A DNA stretch of 64,000 bases from CAZZBK01 sp964652155 (GTDB taxonomy: Bacteria; Planctomycetota; Planctomycetia; Pirellulales; PNKZ01), in contig CAZZBK010000003.1 in NCBI GenBank assembly GCA_964652155.1, positions 62,001 through 126,000 on the forward strand, given 5' to 3'. This document shows positions 9,339-18,257 of the stretch, piece by piece (positions within the stretch are counted from its first letter, which is position 1; each line of letters starts with the position of its first letter). The translations under genes and the position numbers were made by a program. A model generated the notes under the pieces. It searched no databases. It was given only the letters and a program-made list of their open reading frames with translations, and was not told the origin of the DNA.

Positions 9339-10901
9339 ATGGTGATGTGCAATTGGAACGGATTCGCCTGGAGGTTGGGAGCCGGATTGTTGATCCTGGC
9401 CGGCTGCCGCGCTCCGTCTTCAAAGCCTGCCGCGACGGTCGTCTCGCCACCGCCCCTCGTCGCTCCCGCCGCCGCGCGTCTCGCACCCGACCCTGGCCCC
9501 GCGCCCGAGGTTGTGCCCACCACCTATGCGGAACCCGCACCGGCTCCGTCGCCAGCCGAGGCGTTGTTGCCAGGCACGGCTCTCGTGTCGCCGTCGCGGT
9601 ATCCGATTGATCTGCCCACTGCGTTGCAGTTGGCTCATAGCGGCAACTATCAGGTGAGCTATGCGCGCGAGCAGATCCAGCAGGCCTGGGCCCGCGCCGA
9701 CGCGGCGTCGGTTCGCTGGTTGCCCAGCATTCGCGGTGGGCTGAGCTACAACAAGCACGAAGGACAAATCCAGGACATCTCGGGCAACGTCTTTCCCGCC
9801 AGCCGCGGCAATGTCTGGAGCGGCTTGGGGGCCGCCGTTCCGGGCGCGGGCTCGCCCGCCTATCCGGGCATCTCGGCCCATTTTCATCTCGCAGATGCCC
9901 TGTTCGAGCCCCTCGCCGCCCGGCAACATGCCGCCGCCAAACAACACGCTTCGCTCTCGGTGACCAACGACGTGCTGTGGCGCGTGGCCTTGGGATACAT
10001 CGAGCTGACCCGGGCCGCCGAGGAAATGGCCATCGCTCAGTTGGCCGTGGACGAACACCGCGAACTTTTCGAGCTGACGCAAGCCTATGCGAACTCGGGC
10101 CAAGGCTCGCCCGCTGACGCCGATCGGGCCCGCACCGAACTCGACTTGCGCACCTCCGAGCAACTGCGCGCCCAGGAAGGCAATCGTGTCGCATCGACTC
10201 GTCTGGCGCAACTGATCCGACTCAATGTCGATGTCGCGCTCGACCCGTTGGATCCGGTGATCGTGCCGATCGACATTGTGCCGCGCGGTGTGCCGGTGGG
10301 CGAACTGGTGTCGCAGGGGTTGGCCATGCGGCCAGAACTCGACGAGCACCGGCACCTCGCGGCCGAGGCGGCGGAAAAAATGCGCCGCGAACGCTATTCA
10401 ATCCTGCTGCCGAGCCTGCTGCTGGGCGCGAGTTACGGCGGATTTGGCGGCGGACAAGGCTCGACCATCGGCAACTACGGCAATCGGTTCGACACCGATG
10501 TGATGGCCTATTGGCAACTGCGCAACCTCGGCCTGGGTGATCGCGCCGCTCGAGACGAAGCCGCGTCGGTCGTGCGGCAAACTAATGTGCAGCAGATGGC
10601 CGCCATGGATCAAGTCGCGCGCGAAGTGGTCGAAGCGCACGGGCAGGTCGAGATCCGTTGGCAACAAATCGAGAACGCGAAAAACGCGGTCGCCTCGGCC
10701 ACCCAATCGCGCCAACGCAACCTGGAACGCATCAAGCAAGGACGCGGACTACCGATCGAAATGCTGCAAGCCAATCAGGCGTTGAACCAGGCCCGCCGCG
10801 AGTATTTACGAACTATCGCCGACTACAACTCAGCCCAATTCACGCTCTACCGCGCCATCGGTGCCCCCGGCCGCTTTGAAGACTGCGGCTCGCTCGAGTG
10901 A
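9339..10901 (+). CDS. TolC/OprM-like outer-membrane efflux lipoprotein
   Basis: The protein has 520 residues from ATG 9339. This start gives a lipoprotein signal with the lipobox LAGC about 26 residues in, followed by a Pro/Ala-rich linker. The frame is open back to a TTG at 9192, but that stretch does not look like a signal peptide. The body has the duplicated helical pattern of outer-membrane efflux proteins: two long helical regions with LTRAAEEMAIAQ and REVVEAHGQVEIRWQQIENAK, and beta-strand segments such as LLLGASYGGFGG. It closes the tripartite system with the two preceding genes. Confidence 0.88.
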   Translation: MVMCNWNGFAWRLGAGLLILAGCRAPSSKPAATVVSPPPLVAPAAARLAPDPGPAPEVVPTTYAEPAPAPSPAEALLPGTALVSPSRYPIDLPTALQLAHSGNYQVSYAREQIQQAWARADAASVRWLPSIRGGLSYNKHEGQIQDISGNVFPASRGNVWSGLGAAVPGAGSPAYPGISAHFHLADALFEPLAARQHAAAKQHASLSVTNDVLWRVALGYIELTRAAEEMAIAQLAVDEHRELFELTQAYANSGQGSPADADRARTELDLRTSEQLRAQEGNRVASTRLAQLIRLNVDVALDPLDPVIVPIDIVPRGVPVGELVSQGLAMRPELDEHRHLAAEAAEKMRRERYSILLPSLLLGASYGGFGGGQGSTIGNYGNRFDTDVMAYWQLRNLGLGDRAARDEAASVVRQTNVQQMAAMDQVAREVVEAHGQVEIRWQQIENAKNAVASATQSRQRNLERIKQGRGLPIEMLQANQALNQARREYLRTIADYNSAQFTLYRAIGAPGRFEDCGSLE

Positions 10902-11497
10902 CCGCCCGCGCTCGATGGCCAGCGGGGAGCGGCGTTCTCAGCACCTTGGCTTCTCCCTTGAGCCGATGGCATCATTGCCTCGCTCACAGGTGCCCCTGCT
11001 CTGCGGGTGGAGATACAACGCGCGCCCAAACAATCGATCCCCCGTTCACGTTCAACCAGCTTGTGCAGCTTAACGCGTGCGGCGGTTGAACGGTCGAGGC
11101 CCGAGCTAATTGGCACCGTTTCGTTGCGCCAAATTGATGGACTCTGGCGCAGTGGGCTTTATATTGCGACTAGGTATCCGCTCAACATACTCGGCGTGGC
11201 TACCCCAAGCCGGCGGCTCTGCCGCCGGTCGTTCGGCGACAAAGTCGCCGGCTTGGGGAGTCCATTGATGATGTGGGCGTAACAAGGCTTTTCGCCGGCG
11301 GCTGTTCAGCCTGGATCGATCGTAACGCTTGGAGCGGCTGCGGTGTCCGACGGGGCAGCAAAGTTCCCCCAGCACACGGACTTCGTGCGCAGTGATCGTC
11401 CGCGGCGAGCGTAAAATCGAACGTAACTTTACCAAATCAGCCCTCTCCAAGAGCGTGGCCCATCGACTCGATCGGCCCGCGCAAGGGTGAGTGGATC
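10902..11497. other. 596-bp intergenic region
   Basis: This gap separates the TolC-like gene from the TIM-barrel gene. Short frames in it are not convincing. It contains one palindromic CCCCAAGCCGG element (11203-11258), and no clear terminator or promoter could be identified. An SD-like AAGGGTGAG lies at its 3' end before GTG 11498. Confidence 0.6.
11203..11258. repeat. CCCCAAGCCGG palindromic element, copy A (56 bp)
   Basis: The terminal inverted repeats are CCCCAAGCCGGCG and CGCCGGCTTGGGG, a perfect match of 13 bp. Inside are two hairpins, GGCGGC-TCT-GCCGCC and GGCGAC-AAA-GTCGCC. A 56-bp copy of the same design occurs at 36859-36914, and diverged copies occur at 42388, 45139 and 60725. 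All are intergenic. Confidence 0.85.
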
Positions 11498-12250
11498 GTG
11501 GAACGAAGCCCCTGCGCAATGCTCAATCTGGCGACCAAGTTTGCACCCACACCCGAGGCGTTCGCGACGGCCGTCGCGGCCGGCTTTCGGTGCGTCGAGT
11601 TGTGGACCGACGACCGAGTGCTCGCCAACTGGCGGCAAGTCGCCGAGTGGGCCAACCGTTACGACCTGCGGCTGGCCATGCACTTTCCCAACCAACGCGA
11701 GCTGAGCGAACAAGCGTTGCACAACTGTGTCGCAATGTACCAAGCGCTTGGCTGCCGCGCGATGGTCATGCACCAACCGACGTTCGACCGCCACAGCGCC
11801 GCGCTGCTCGCTTTACATCCGTCGATCTGTCTGGCCATCGAGAACAGCCGCCTGACCCCCGAGCGGCTCGAACAATGGTTCGAGCAGTCGCACGATCTGA
11901 CGCTCGATGTCGAGCACGTTTGGAAATTCACGCTCTGCGACGTGCCGCTTGCCGAGCTGCTCGACTGTTTGCGGGTCAACTTGGCCCGCTACGGCAGCAA
12001 GCTGCGACACGTACACATGCCCGGCTATTGGCCCGGCTACGACGAGCATCGGCCGATGTACCTGGCCGAGGAGTTCGTGTTTGCGGTGTTCGATTTGCTC
12101 GCCGAGATGCGCTATGACGGCTTGATCGTCAGCGAGATCGATCTCAAATACCAGAACCTCGTCGAGATGCGCAAAGACGTCGAGATGTTCAATCGCTGGA
12201 TGCAAGACAGGAGACTAGAGACCGGAGACCGGGGTATCTTCGCAAACTAA
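11498..12250 (+). CDS. TIM-barrel protein, sugar-phosphate isomerase/epimerase family
   Basis: The protein has 250 residues from GTG 11498, which has an SD-like AAGGGTGAG six bases upstream; ATG 11519 is an alternative and better matches the domain start. The sequence follows the xylose-isomerase-like TIM barrel: strands ending in Glu/Asp/His such as VMHQPTF, CLAIENS, LTLDVEHVW, HVHMPGYW and LIVSEIDL, whose side chains would bind a divalent metal. The substrate is unknown. The last 14 or so codons are made of a GAGACTA/GAGACCG heptamer repeat, so the C-terminal tail is probably not functional. Confidence 0.8.
   Translation: MERSPCAMLNLATKFAPTPEAFATAVAAGFRCVELWTDDRVLANWRQVAEWANRYDLRLAMHFPNQRELSEQALHNCVAMYQALGCRAMVMHQPTFDRHSAALLALHPSICLAIENSRLTPERLEQWFEQSHDLTLDVEHVWKFTLCDVPLAELLDCLRVNLARYGSKLRHVHMPGYWPGYDEHRPMYLAEEFVFAVFDLLAEMRYDGLIVSEIDLKYQNLVEMRKDVEMFNRWMQDRRLETGDRGIFAN
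12211..12231. repeat. Heptamer repeat GAGACTA/GAGACCG inside the 3' end of a gene
   Basis: Three tandem 7-bp units (GAGACTA, GAGACCG, GAGACCG) lie in the last codons of the TIM-barrel gene and encode its charged tail (RRLETGDRG). The unit length matches that of the TTAGCAC arrays elsewhere, but the sequence differs. Confidence 0.65.
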
Positions 12251-12324
12251 ATTGATTCCTTCTGCCAGCAATTTATTGCCGGCTGGAGAATATGGTTAGT
12301 CATTCGACCTATGCCCGTGGATAT

Positions 12325-12359
12325 TTATCACTTAGCACTTCGCACTTATCACTTCTAGG
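12325..12359 (+). repeat. TTAGCAC/TTATCAC heptamer array before the first GT41 gene
   Basis: Four exact 7-bp steps read TTATCAC, TTAGCAC, TTCGCAC, TTATCAC and are followed by TTCTAGG. The array ends nine bases before the GTG start at 12369. It is oriented with the gene, as at 27529-27563 and on the minus strand at 63926-63953. No inverted partner array is seen upstream here. Confidence 0.75.
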
Positions 12360-12368
12360 GTTTCCACC

Positions 12369-14552
12369 GTGCCTACTCTCGCTGAACTGTTGCAACAAGC
12401 GCTGGCTCATCACTCGGCCAATCGGTTGGCCGACGCCGAGAAGATCTACCGCGAACTCATTCAGGCTGAACCGCGCTGCTCGCCGGCGTGGCACTTGCTG
12501 GGCGTGATCGCCCACCAGGTTGGCGCCAACGACACCGCGGCCGAGTACATTCGCCACGCCATCAGTCTCGAACCCAACGATCCGGCCTATTACAGCAACA
12601 TGGGCGAGGTGCTCCGCGCCCAGAACAAGCATGGCGACGCGATCGGCATGTACCAACGGGCCTTGCAGCTCAACCCACAGCAGGCCGAGGCGTACAACAA
12701 TCTCGGCAACTGCCTCGACGAACTCGGCCGCTACGACGAGGCCAAGCAGTGTCTCGAGCGGGCCATTCAGCTCAACCCCAACTACGCCGCCGCCTGGAGC
12801 AACCTGGGCAACGCGCTCAAGGGACTGACCGGCTATGACCTGGCCGTGCAATGCTACCAGAAGGCCGTGCAGTTGGATCCGAATTTTGCCCAGGCGCACA
12901 ACAATCTCGGCGCGTTGCTCGAGGCGCTCGGACAACCGCAGCCGGCCGAGCAGTGTTTCCGCGAGGCGATTCGCTCGAACGCGAATTTTGTCGACCCCTG
13001 GTACAACTTGGGCGGCGTGCTCAAGCGCGGCGGCAAGTACATCGACGCGGCCCGCGCCTTCTTGCAAGCGTTGCAACTCAAGCCCGACTATGCCGAGGCC
13101 CACAACAATCTCGCTGTCACGCTCAAAGACCTGGGGCACCATCACGACGCGCTGCGCCACTGCCGCCTCGCGCTGCAATACCGTCAAAACTATGTCGAGG
13201 CCCACAACAACACGGCCGTCGTGACCGAAGAGCTCGGCTTGCTCGACGAGGCGCTGCACCATTACCGCGCCGCGCTCGCGCTCAAGCCCCGCTTCACCGA
13301 GGTCCGCAGCGGCTGGCTGCTCGCGCTCAATTACCACCCCGACATCGATCTGCCGACGCTCGCCGCCGAACACCGCAAATGGGGCGAAGAGCATGGCATG
13401 GGCCATCCGCAGGTCGAGTTCAAACAGTCGTTCGAGCCAGGCCGCAAACTACGGCTGGGCTTTATCTCGCCCGACTTCCGTCGCCATCCGGTGGCCAATT
13501 TCCTCACGCCCTACATGACCCATTTCGACCCCGAGCACTTCGAGGTCTACCTATACGACGACGTCGAGGCACCGGACATTGTCTCCGAACGGCTCAAGCC
13601 GCTGGGCACGAAGTGGACCCGCATCGTCGGCATGCGCGACGATCAGGTCACGCAGGTGATTCGCGATCACGAGATCGACGTGCTCTTCGACATGGCTGGC
13701 CACACCTCGCGCGGTCGGCTCATGGTCTTCTGCCGCCGCGCGGCTCCGGTGCAGGTCTCATACATCGGCTACCCGAACTCGACGGGCGTGCCGACGATGG
13801 ACTACCTGCTCACCGACAGTGTGGCTGACGAGCCCTCGGATCAACAGTACTACACCGAGAAGCTCGGCTTCATCGAAGGGAGTTGGTCGTGCTACCGTCC
13901 GCGCGACGACGCGCCAGAGGTGGCCCCCTCGCCGGCCGTGGCCAACGGGTATGTCACGTTCGGCTCGCTGCACAACTTGGCCAAATTGAACCGCGCGGTG
14001 CTCGACCTGTGGTGTGAAGTGTTGCACGCGGTCCCCAACAGCAAAATGCTATTGTTCCGCACGCCATTCTTCGGCGAGGTCGGCGAGCGCTTCCGACAAG
14101 AGTTCGTCAATCGGGGCATCGACCCCGCGCGGATCGACATTCGCTACCAGGTACCGCAGATCGGCTACCAGACGATCTACAACGAGATCGATGTCGCGCT
14201 CGACGTCTTCCCCTGGACCGGTCACACGACCGCCTGTGAGGCCATGTGGATGGGCGTTCCCACGATCACATTCATGGGCAACCGGCATGCGGGCCGCATG
14301 GTCGCCAGCGTGCTCAGCGCCGCCGGGTACAGCGATTGGATTGGCAAGGACAAGGCTGACTACGTCGCGATTGCCAAGCGGATGGCCGCCGACATTCCGC
14401 GCCTCGGTGAGTTGCGCGCAGGCTTGCGACAGGCGATGAACAACTCGCAACTGTGCGATGAGAGCGGCTATGCGCGTCGCTTCGAGGCCACGATTCGGCA
14501 GATTTGGCAAGAGACCTGCGCCAAGTCCGCGCCCCAACTGGCCCAGGTATAA
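12369..14552 (+). CDS. TPR protein with GT41 (O-GlcNAc transferase/SPINDLY-like) domain
   Basis: This 727-residue protein starts at GTG 12369. The N-terminal half (about residues 5-315) is an array of nine or so TPR units with the repeated pattern A-x-NNLG. The C-terminal half (about 355-715) is a GT41 glycosyltransferase. It has DFRRHPVANFL, the DMAGHTSRGRL loop, IGYPNSTG, SLHNLAKLN with the Lys that contacts UDP in OGT, and DVFPWTGHTTACEAMWMGVP. Such enzymes add a sugar to Ser/Thr of target proteins, with the TPRs selecting targets. No signal peptide is present, so it should be cytoplasmic. A paralogue follows directly. Confidence 0.9.
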   Translation: MPTLAELLQQALAHHSANRLADAEKIYRELIQAEPRCSPAWHLLGVIAHQVGANDTAAEYIRHAISLEPNDPAYYSNMGEVLRAQNKHGDAIGMYQRALQLNPQQAEAYNNLGNCLDELGRYDEAKQCLERAIQLNPNYAAAWSNLGNALKGLTGYDLAVQCYQKAVQLDPNFAQAHNNLGALLEALGQPQPAEQCFREAIRSNANFVDPWYNLGGVLKRGGKYIDAARAFLQALQLKPDYAEAHNNLAVTLKDLGHHHDALRHCRLALQYRQNYVEAHNNTAVVTEELGLLDEALHHYRAALALKPRFTEVRSGWLLALNYHPDIDLPTLAAEHRKWGEEHGMGHPQVEFKQSFEPGRKLRLGFISPDFRRHPVANFLTPYMTHFDPEHFEVYLYDDVEAPDIVSERLKPLGTKWTRIVGMRDDQVTQVIRDHEIDVLFDMAGHTSRGRLMVFCRRAAPVQVSYIGYPNSTGVPTMDYLLTDSVADEPSDQQYYTEKLGFIEGSWSCYRPRDDAPEVAPSPAVANGYVTFGSLHNLAKLNRAVLDLWCEVLHAVPNSKMLLFRTPFFGEVGERFRQEFVNRGIDPARIDIRYQVPQIGYQTIYNEIDVALDVFPWTGHTTACEAMWMGVPTITFMGNRHAGRMVASVLSAAGYSDWIGKDKADYVAIAKRMAADIPRLGELRAGLRQAMNNSQLCDESGYARRFEATIRQIWQETCAKSAPQLAQV

Positions 14553-14575
14553 ACGAGCATGGACGCTCACGTATC

Positions 14576-16750
14576 GTGTTCGCCGTTCCTGATGCCTCAG
14601 CGTCGCGCCCCATCGTGACGACGAACCTGGACTTACTGGCGCGGGCGGTCGACGCTCACCGCGCCGGGGACCTGACGACCGCCGAGGCGATCTATCGCCA
14701 GTTGTTGCAGAGCGATCCGCAACTGAGCGACGCTTGGCATTTGCTCGGCGTGCTCATGCACCAGCAAGGACGCACGAGCGAAGCGCTCGGCATGATCGAA
14801 CATGCCCTGACGCTGCGCCCGACCGACGCGGTGTTTCTGTGCAACCTCGGTTCGATCGAGTTGTCGCGGCGTAATGTGCCCCGCGCGCTCGAGTGCCTGC
14901 ACGCCTCGTTGACCCTCGACGCGCAGCAGGCCAAGACCTGGTACAACTACGGCAACGCGCTCCGCGCCGCCGACCGGCCCATCGAGGCGCTCGACGCCTA
15001 TCGCCGCGCGATCGCCTTACACCCCAACTATGCCGAGGCGACCACGAATCTCGGCGTCACGCTCCGCGATCTCGGCGAGCACATCGAGGCCGCCGAGGCC
15101 TATCGCCTGGTCACCCAACTCACGCCGCAACTCGACACCGCCTGGTTCAACTACGGCAACGCGCTCGCCGGCGCCACGAGCGTTTGGCGCAGCCTGGGCG
15201 ACTCCCGCGTCGAGCAAGGCTTTCGGGCGGCTCAGCAGGCCTACCAGCAGGCCTTGCAGCTCAATCCGCTCAATGCCCACGTCTGGTCCAACTTGGGCAC
15301 GCTGTTCAAAGACGCCGGCCAACTCGACGCGGCGGTCGACGCCTACCACCACGCGATTGCCGCCCGCAGTGACTTGGCCGAAGCACACAGCAACCTCGCG
15401 ATCGTCTACCAAGACCAGGGAGACCTCGAGCAGGCCCAGGCCGCGCTCCATCAGGCCCTCGACCGCAAACCGGATTTTCCCGAGGTGCACAGCAACCTCT
15501 GCTACCTGCTCAACTACGATCCGCAGCGCTCCCCCGCCGAGGTCAGCGCCGCGCATTTCGCTTGGGCTCGCGCCCAAGTCAAGTCGCCGCCGCGCAGCGT
15601 GTCGTTTTCCAACCCACGCGAGCCGAACCGGCCCTTGCGCGTCGGCTATGTCTCGCCCGACCTGCGTCTACACCCGGTGGGGCGATTCATCGAGCCCGCG
15701 CTCGCGCATCATGACCGCTCGCAATATCAGATCTTCGTCTATGCCGACATTCGGGTCGTCGACCAGCAGACCCAACGCCTGCAACGCCATGACCTGCACT
15801 GGCGACAGACGCACGGACTCCGCGACGCGCAGCTGGTCGACCTCATCCGCGACGATGCGATTGACATCCTCGTCGACCTGGCCGGCCACACCGCCATGAA
15901 CCGGCTGCTGATCTTCGCTGAGCGCTGCGCTCCGGTGCAGATCAGCTACCTGGGCTATCCAAACACGACCGGCCTCGGCGAGATGGACTACCTCATCACC
16001 GATTCGATCGTCGATCCCCCCGGAGCCGACGAGTTGTTCAGCGAACAGTTGTTGCGGGTCGACCCGAGCTTCTGTTGTTTTCAGCCGCCGCCTGATGGCC
16101 CCGAGGTGAACGAGTTGCCCGCACTCAAGCGCGGCCCGATCACGTTTGGGTCGTTGCACAACCTGGCCAAGCTCAACGCGCGCGTGCTCGACGCTTGGGC
16201 GGAACTGCTGCGGCGGCTCCCCGACGCGCGGCTGCTCGTGTGTCGCGGCCCGCTCACGGGCACGACGCGCGAACGGTTCGCCGCCGAGTTCGCGCGCCGC
16301 GGCATCGCGGCCGAGCGGGTCGAGCTTCGCAGCATTCACACGGCCGGTAATCAGCACTGGCTCGCCTATCACGGCATCGATATCTCGCTCGACGTGTTCC
16401 CCTGGAGCGGCCATACCACCGCCTGCGAGTCGCTATGGATGGGCGTGCCGGTCGTCTCGCTCCGCGGCGCATCGCATGCCGGCCGCATGGTCACGAGCGT
16501 GCTCAACGCCGTCGGACAGACCGCTTGGATCGCCGAGGATATTGAGCATTATCTGGCCATTGCCTGCGAACTGGCCGCCGACCGCGAGCAGCTTGCCCAA
16601 ACGCGCCGCACCTTGCGGCAGCTCATGGCCAGCTCGCTGTTATGCGACGCAACCGCGTTCACGCGACAGCTCGAGGCCGGCCTGCGACGCGCCTGGCGCG
16701 CTCACGGTTGCGGCATAAACTCCTTGCCCCCGCCGTCGTCGGCCAGCTAG
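14576..16750 (+). CDS. Second TPR-GT41 glycosyltransferase, paralogue of the preceding gene
   Basis: The protein has about 724 residues. The start is uncertain: GTG 14576 is chosen, GTG 14615 gives a start right before the first TPR, and the frame is open back to 14504. TPR units occupy about residues 20-330, with one unit widened by an insert (ATSVWRSLGDSRVEQG). The GT41 domain has DLRLHPVGRFIEP, DLAGHTAMNRL, LGYPNTTG, SLHNLAKLN and DVFPWSGHTTACESLWMGVP, all in the same order as in the upstream protein. Low identity outside these motifs suggests an old duplication with different targets. Confidence 0.88.
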   Translation: MFAVPDASASRPIVTTNLDLLARAVDAHRAGDLTTAEAIYRQLLQSDPQLSDAWHLLGVLMHQQGRTSEALGMIEHALTLRPTDAVFLCNLGSIELSRRNVPRALECLHASLTLDAQQAKTWYNYGNALRAADRPIEALDAYRRAIALHPNYAEATTNLGVTLRDLGEHIEAAEAYRLVTQLTPQLDTAWFNYGNALAGATSVWRSLGDSRVEQGFRAAQQAYQQALQLNPLNAHVWSNLGTLFKDAGQLDAAVDAYHHAIAARSDLAEAHSNLAIVYQDQGDLEQAQAALHQALDRKPDFPEVHSNLCYLLNYDPQRSPAEVSAAHFAWARAQVKSPPRSVSFSNPREPNRPLRVGYVSPDLRLHPVGRFIEPALAHHDRSQYQIFVYADIRVVDQQTQRLQRHDLHWRQTHGLRDAQLVDLIRDDAIDILVDLAGHTAMNRLLIFAERCAPVQISYLGYPNTTGLGEMDYLITDSIVDPPGADELFSEQLLRVDPSFCCFQPPPDGPEVNELPALKRGPITFGSLHNLAKLNARVLDAWAELLRRLPDARLLVCRGPLTGTTRERFAAEFARRGIAAERVELRSIHTAGNQHWLAYHGIDISLDVFPWSGHTTACESLWMGVPVVSLRGASHAGRMVTSVLNAVGQTAWIAEDIEHYLAIACELAADREQLAQTRRTLRQLMASSLLCDATAFTRQLEAGLRRAWRAHGCGINSLPPPSSAS

Positions 16751-16801
16751 ATTAGAATCGGAAGTGTCGCCCCCTTCACGCTCTCGACGCAACGGGCATT
16801 G

Positions 16802-18172
16802 ATGGAACGCTCGGTCTTTCAGCGCTGTGCCCTGACCAGCGGCTTGCTCACGCAGGCCGATCTGGATGCCGCGCTCTCGGCGCTGGGGGGCTCGCGCGTC
16901 ATGAAGGGGCGGGAGGTCAACGACGACCAACTGGCCGCGCAGCTGATCCAGATGGGTCGACTCAATCGCTGGCAAGCCGAATCGCTCAAGCAAGGCCGCA
17001 CCAAGTTCCGACTCGGTCCGTATCACATTATCGATTCGCTCGGCCAAGGGGGCATGGGCCAAGTGTTCAAGGCCGAGCACACGATCATGGGACGCATCGT
17101 GGCGGTCAAGGTGCTGCCCCGCTCGCGCTCGACCCCCGAGGCGATTGCCAGCTTCAAGCAGGAAATTCGCACGCAGGGAAAACTCGATCACGAGAATCTG
17201 GTCCGCGCGTTCGACGCCGGTCACGAAGGCAACGTGCATTTTCTGGTCACCGAGTACGTGCCGGGCACCGATCTGCGGCGGCTCATCCGCGCGCAGGGCA
17301 AAATGTCGATGCACGTCGCCGCCTCGATCATCGCGCAAGCCGCGCGCGGACTCGAACATGCCCACAGCCGCGGCCTGATCCATCGTGACGTCAAGCCGGG
17401 CAACTTGATCATCACCCCCGACGGACGCACCAAGGTCTCCGACCTGGGGTTGGCCGCGTGGCTCAACGAGAGCGAGCAGGAAGACATCTACGGCGGCAAG
17501 GTCGTGGGGACGGCCGACTACCTGGCCCCCGAGCAACTGATGGCCCCCGACAAGTTGTCTGCGGCCAGTGACGTGTATTCGCTCGGTTGCACGTTGTACT
17601 ACGCGGTGACGACCAAGGTCCCCTTTCCGGGCGGCACGGCCAAAGACAAAGCCAAGGCCCACTGCACGCAAATGCCCATCGACCCGCGGCGGCTCAACCC
17701 GGAAATGACCGACGCCTTTGCCGACATTGTTTCCGACATGATGGCCAAACAGCCCGAGCGCCGATTGCAGACGATGCGCGACGTGGCCGAGCGGCTCAGC
17801 GCGTGGACCGAGCCGATGTTGCCCACCGCGGCCGGTGAGCCGCGCAGCGGCGAGGGCTCCGTGATTCGCTTGCCGGCCAACTTGCGAATCTTGCCCTCGG
17901 ATATGAGCGACACCGAGCCGTTCTTCAACCTCAAGCCGGCCGAGGACGACGATGCCCATCGCGGAGACAGTTTCAGCCAGGGCTCGCTCGGCACGCATAA
18001 TAGCCACGATACCTCGACCAGCAAGCGACAGTCGTCGTTCTGGTCGCTTCACTCCCCGACCGGCTCGGGCTCCGCGCCGACAATCCGAACCGCGCTCATC
18101 GCGGCGGTCTGCGGACTGCTCGGCGCTCTGGCCGGTGCCGCCATCCTCGCATTCACCGGACATCTCAAGTGA
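16802..18172 (+). CDS. Ser/Thr protein kinase with planctomycete-type N-terminal helical domain
   Basis: The protein has 456 residues from ATG 16802 (a TTG at 16799 is directly before it). Residues 1-70 form a helical domain ending in LNRWQAESLKQGR, a prefix often found before planctomycete kinases. The kinase domain covers about 74-340: GQGGMGQVF (81-89), VAVKVL with Lys103, HRDVKPGN at 194-201, DLG in place of DFG at 214-216, and GTADYLAPEQ. After a Ser-rich linker, one membrane helix lies near 430-450 with only a few residues beyond it, so there is no extracellular sensor. Confidence 0.92.
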   Translation: MERSVFQRCALTSGLLTQADLDAALSALGGSRVMKGREVNDDQLAAQLIQMGRLNRWQAESLKQGRTKFRLGPYHIIDSLGQGGMGQVFKAEHTIMGRIVAVKVLPRSRSTPEAIASFKQEIRTQGKLDHENLVRAFDAGHEGNVHFLVTEYVPGTDLRRLIRAQGKMSMHVAASIIAQAARGLEHAHSRGLIHRDVKPGNLIITPDGRTKVSDLGLAAWLNESEQEDIYGGKVVGTADYLAPEQLMAPDKLSAASDVYSLGCTLYYAVTTKVPFPGGTAKDKAKAHCTQMPIDPRRLNPEMTDAFADIVSDMMAKQPERRLQTMRDVAERLSAWTEPMLPTAAGEPRSGEGSVIRLPANLRILPSDMSDTEPFFNLKPAEDDDAHRGDSFSQGSLGTHNSHDTSTSKRQSSFWSLHSPTGSGSAPTIRTALIAAVCGLLGALAGAAILAFTGHLK

Positions 18173-18257
18173 CCACGCCGCCGCGTGAGCGGCAGAGCGG
18201 CAAAGGAGTGGGCGAGGAACGCTGACGTGAGAGCTTCGTTTGCCTCCACGCTGCACC

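Noticed and set aside
12309..13406. 365-residue minus-strand frame opposite the TPR array
   Set aside because: It looks repetitive only because the TPR codons repeat. The sense TPR-GT41 protein is clear.
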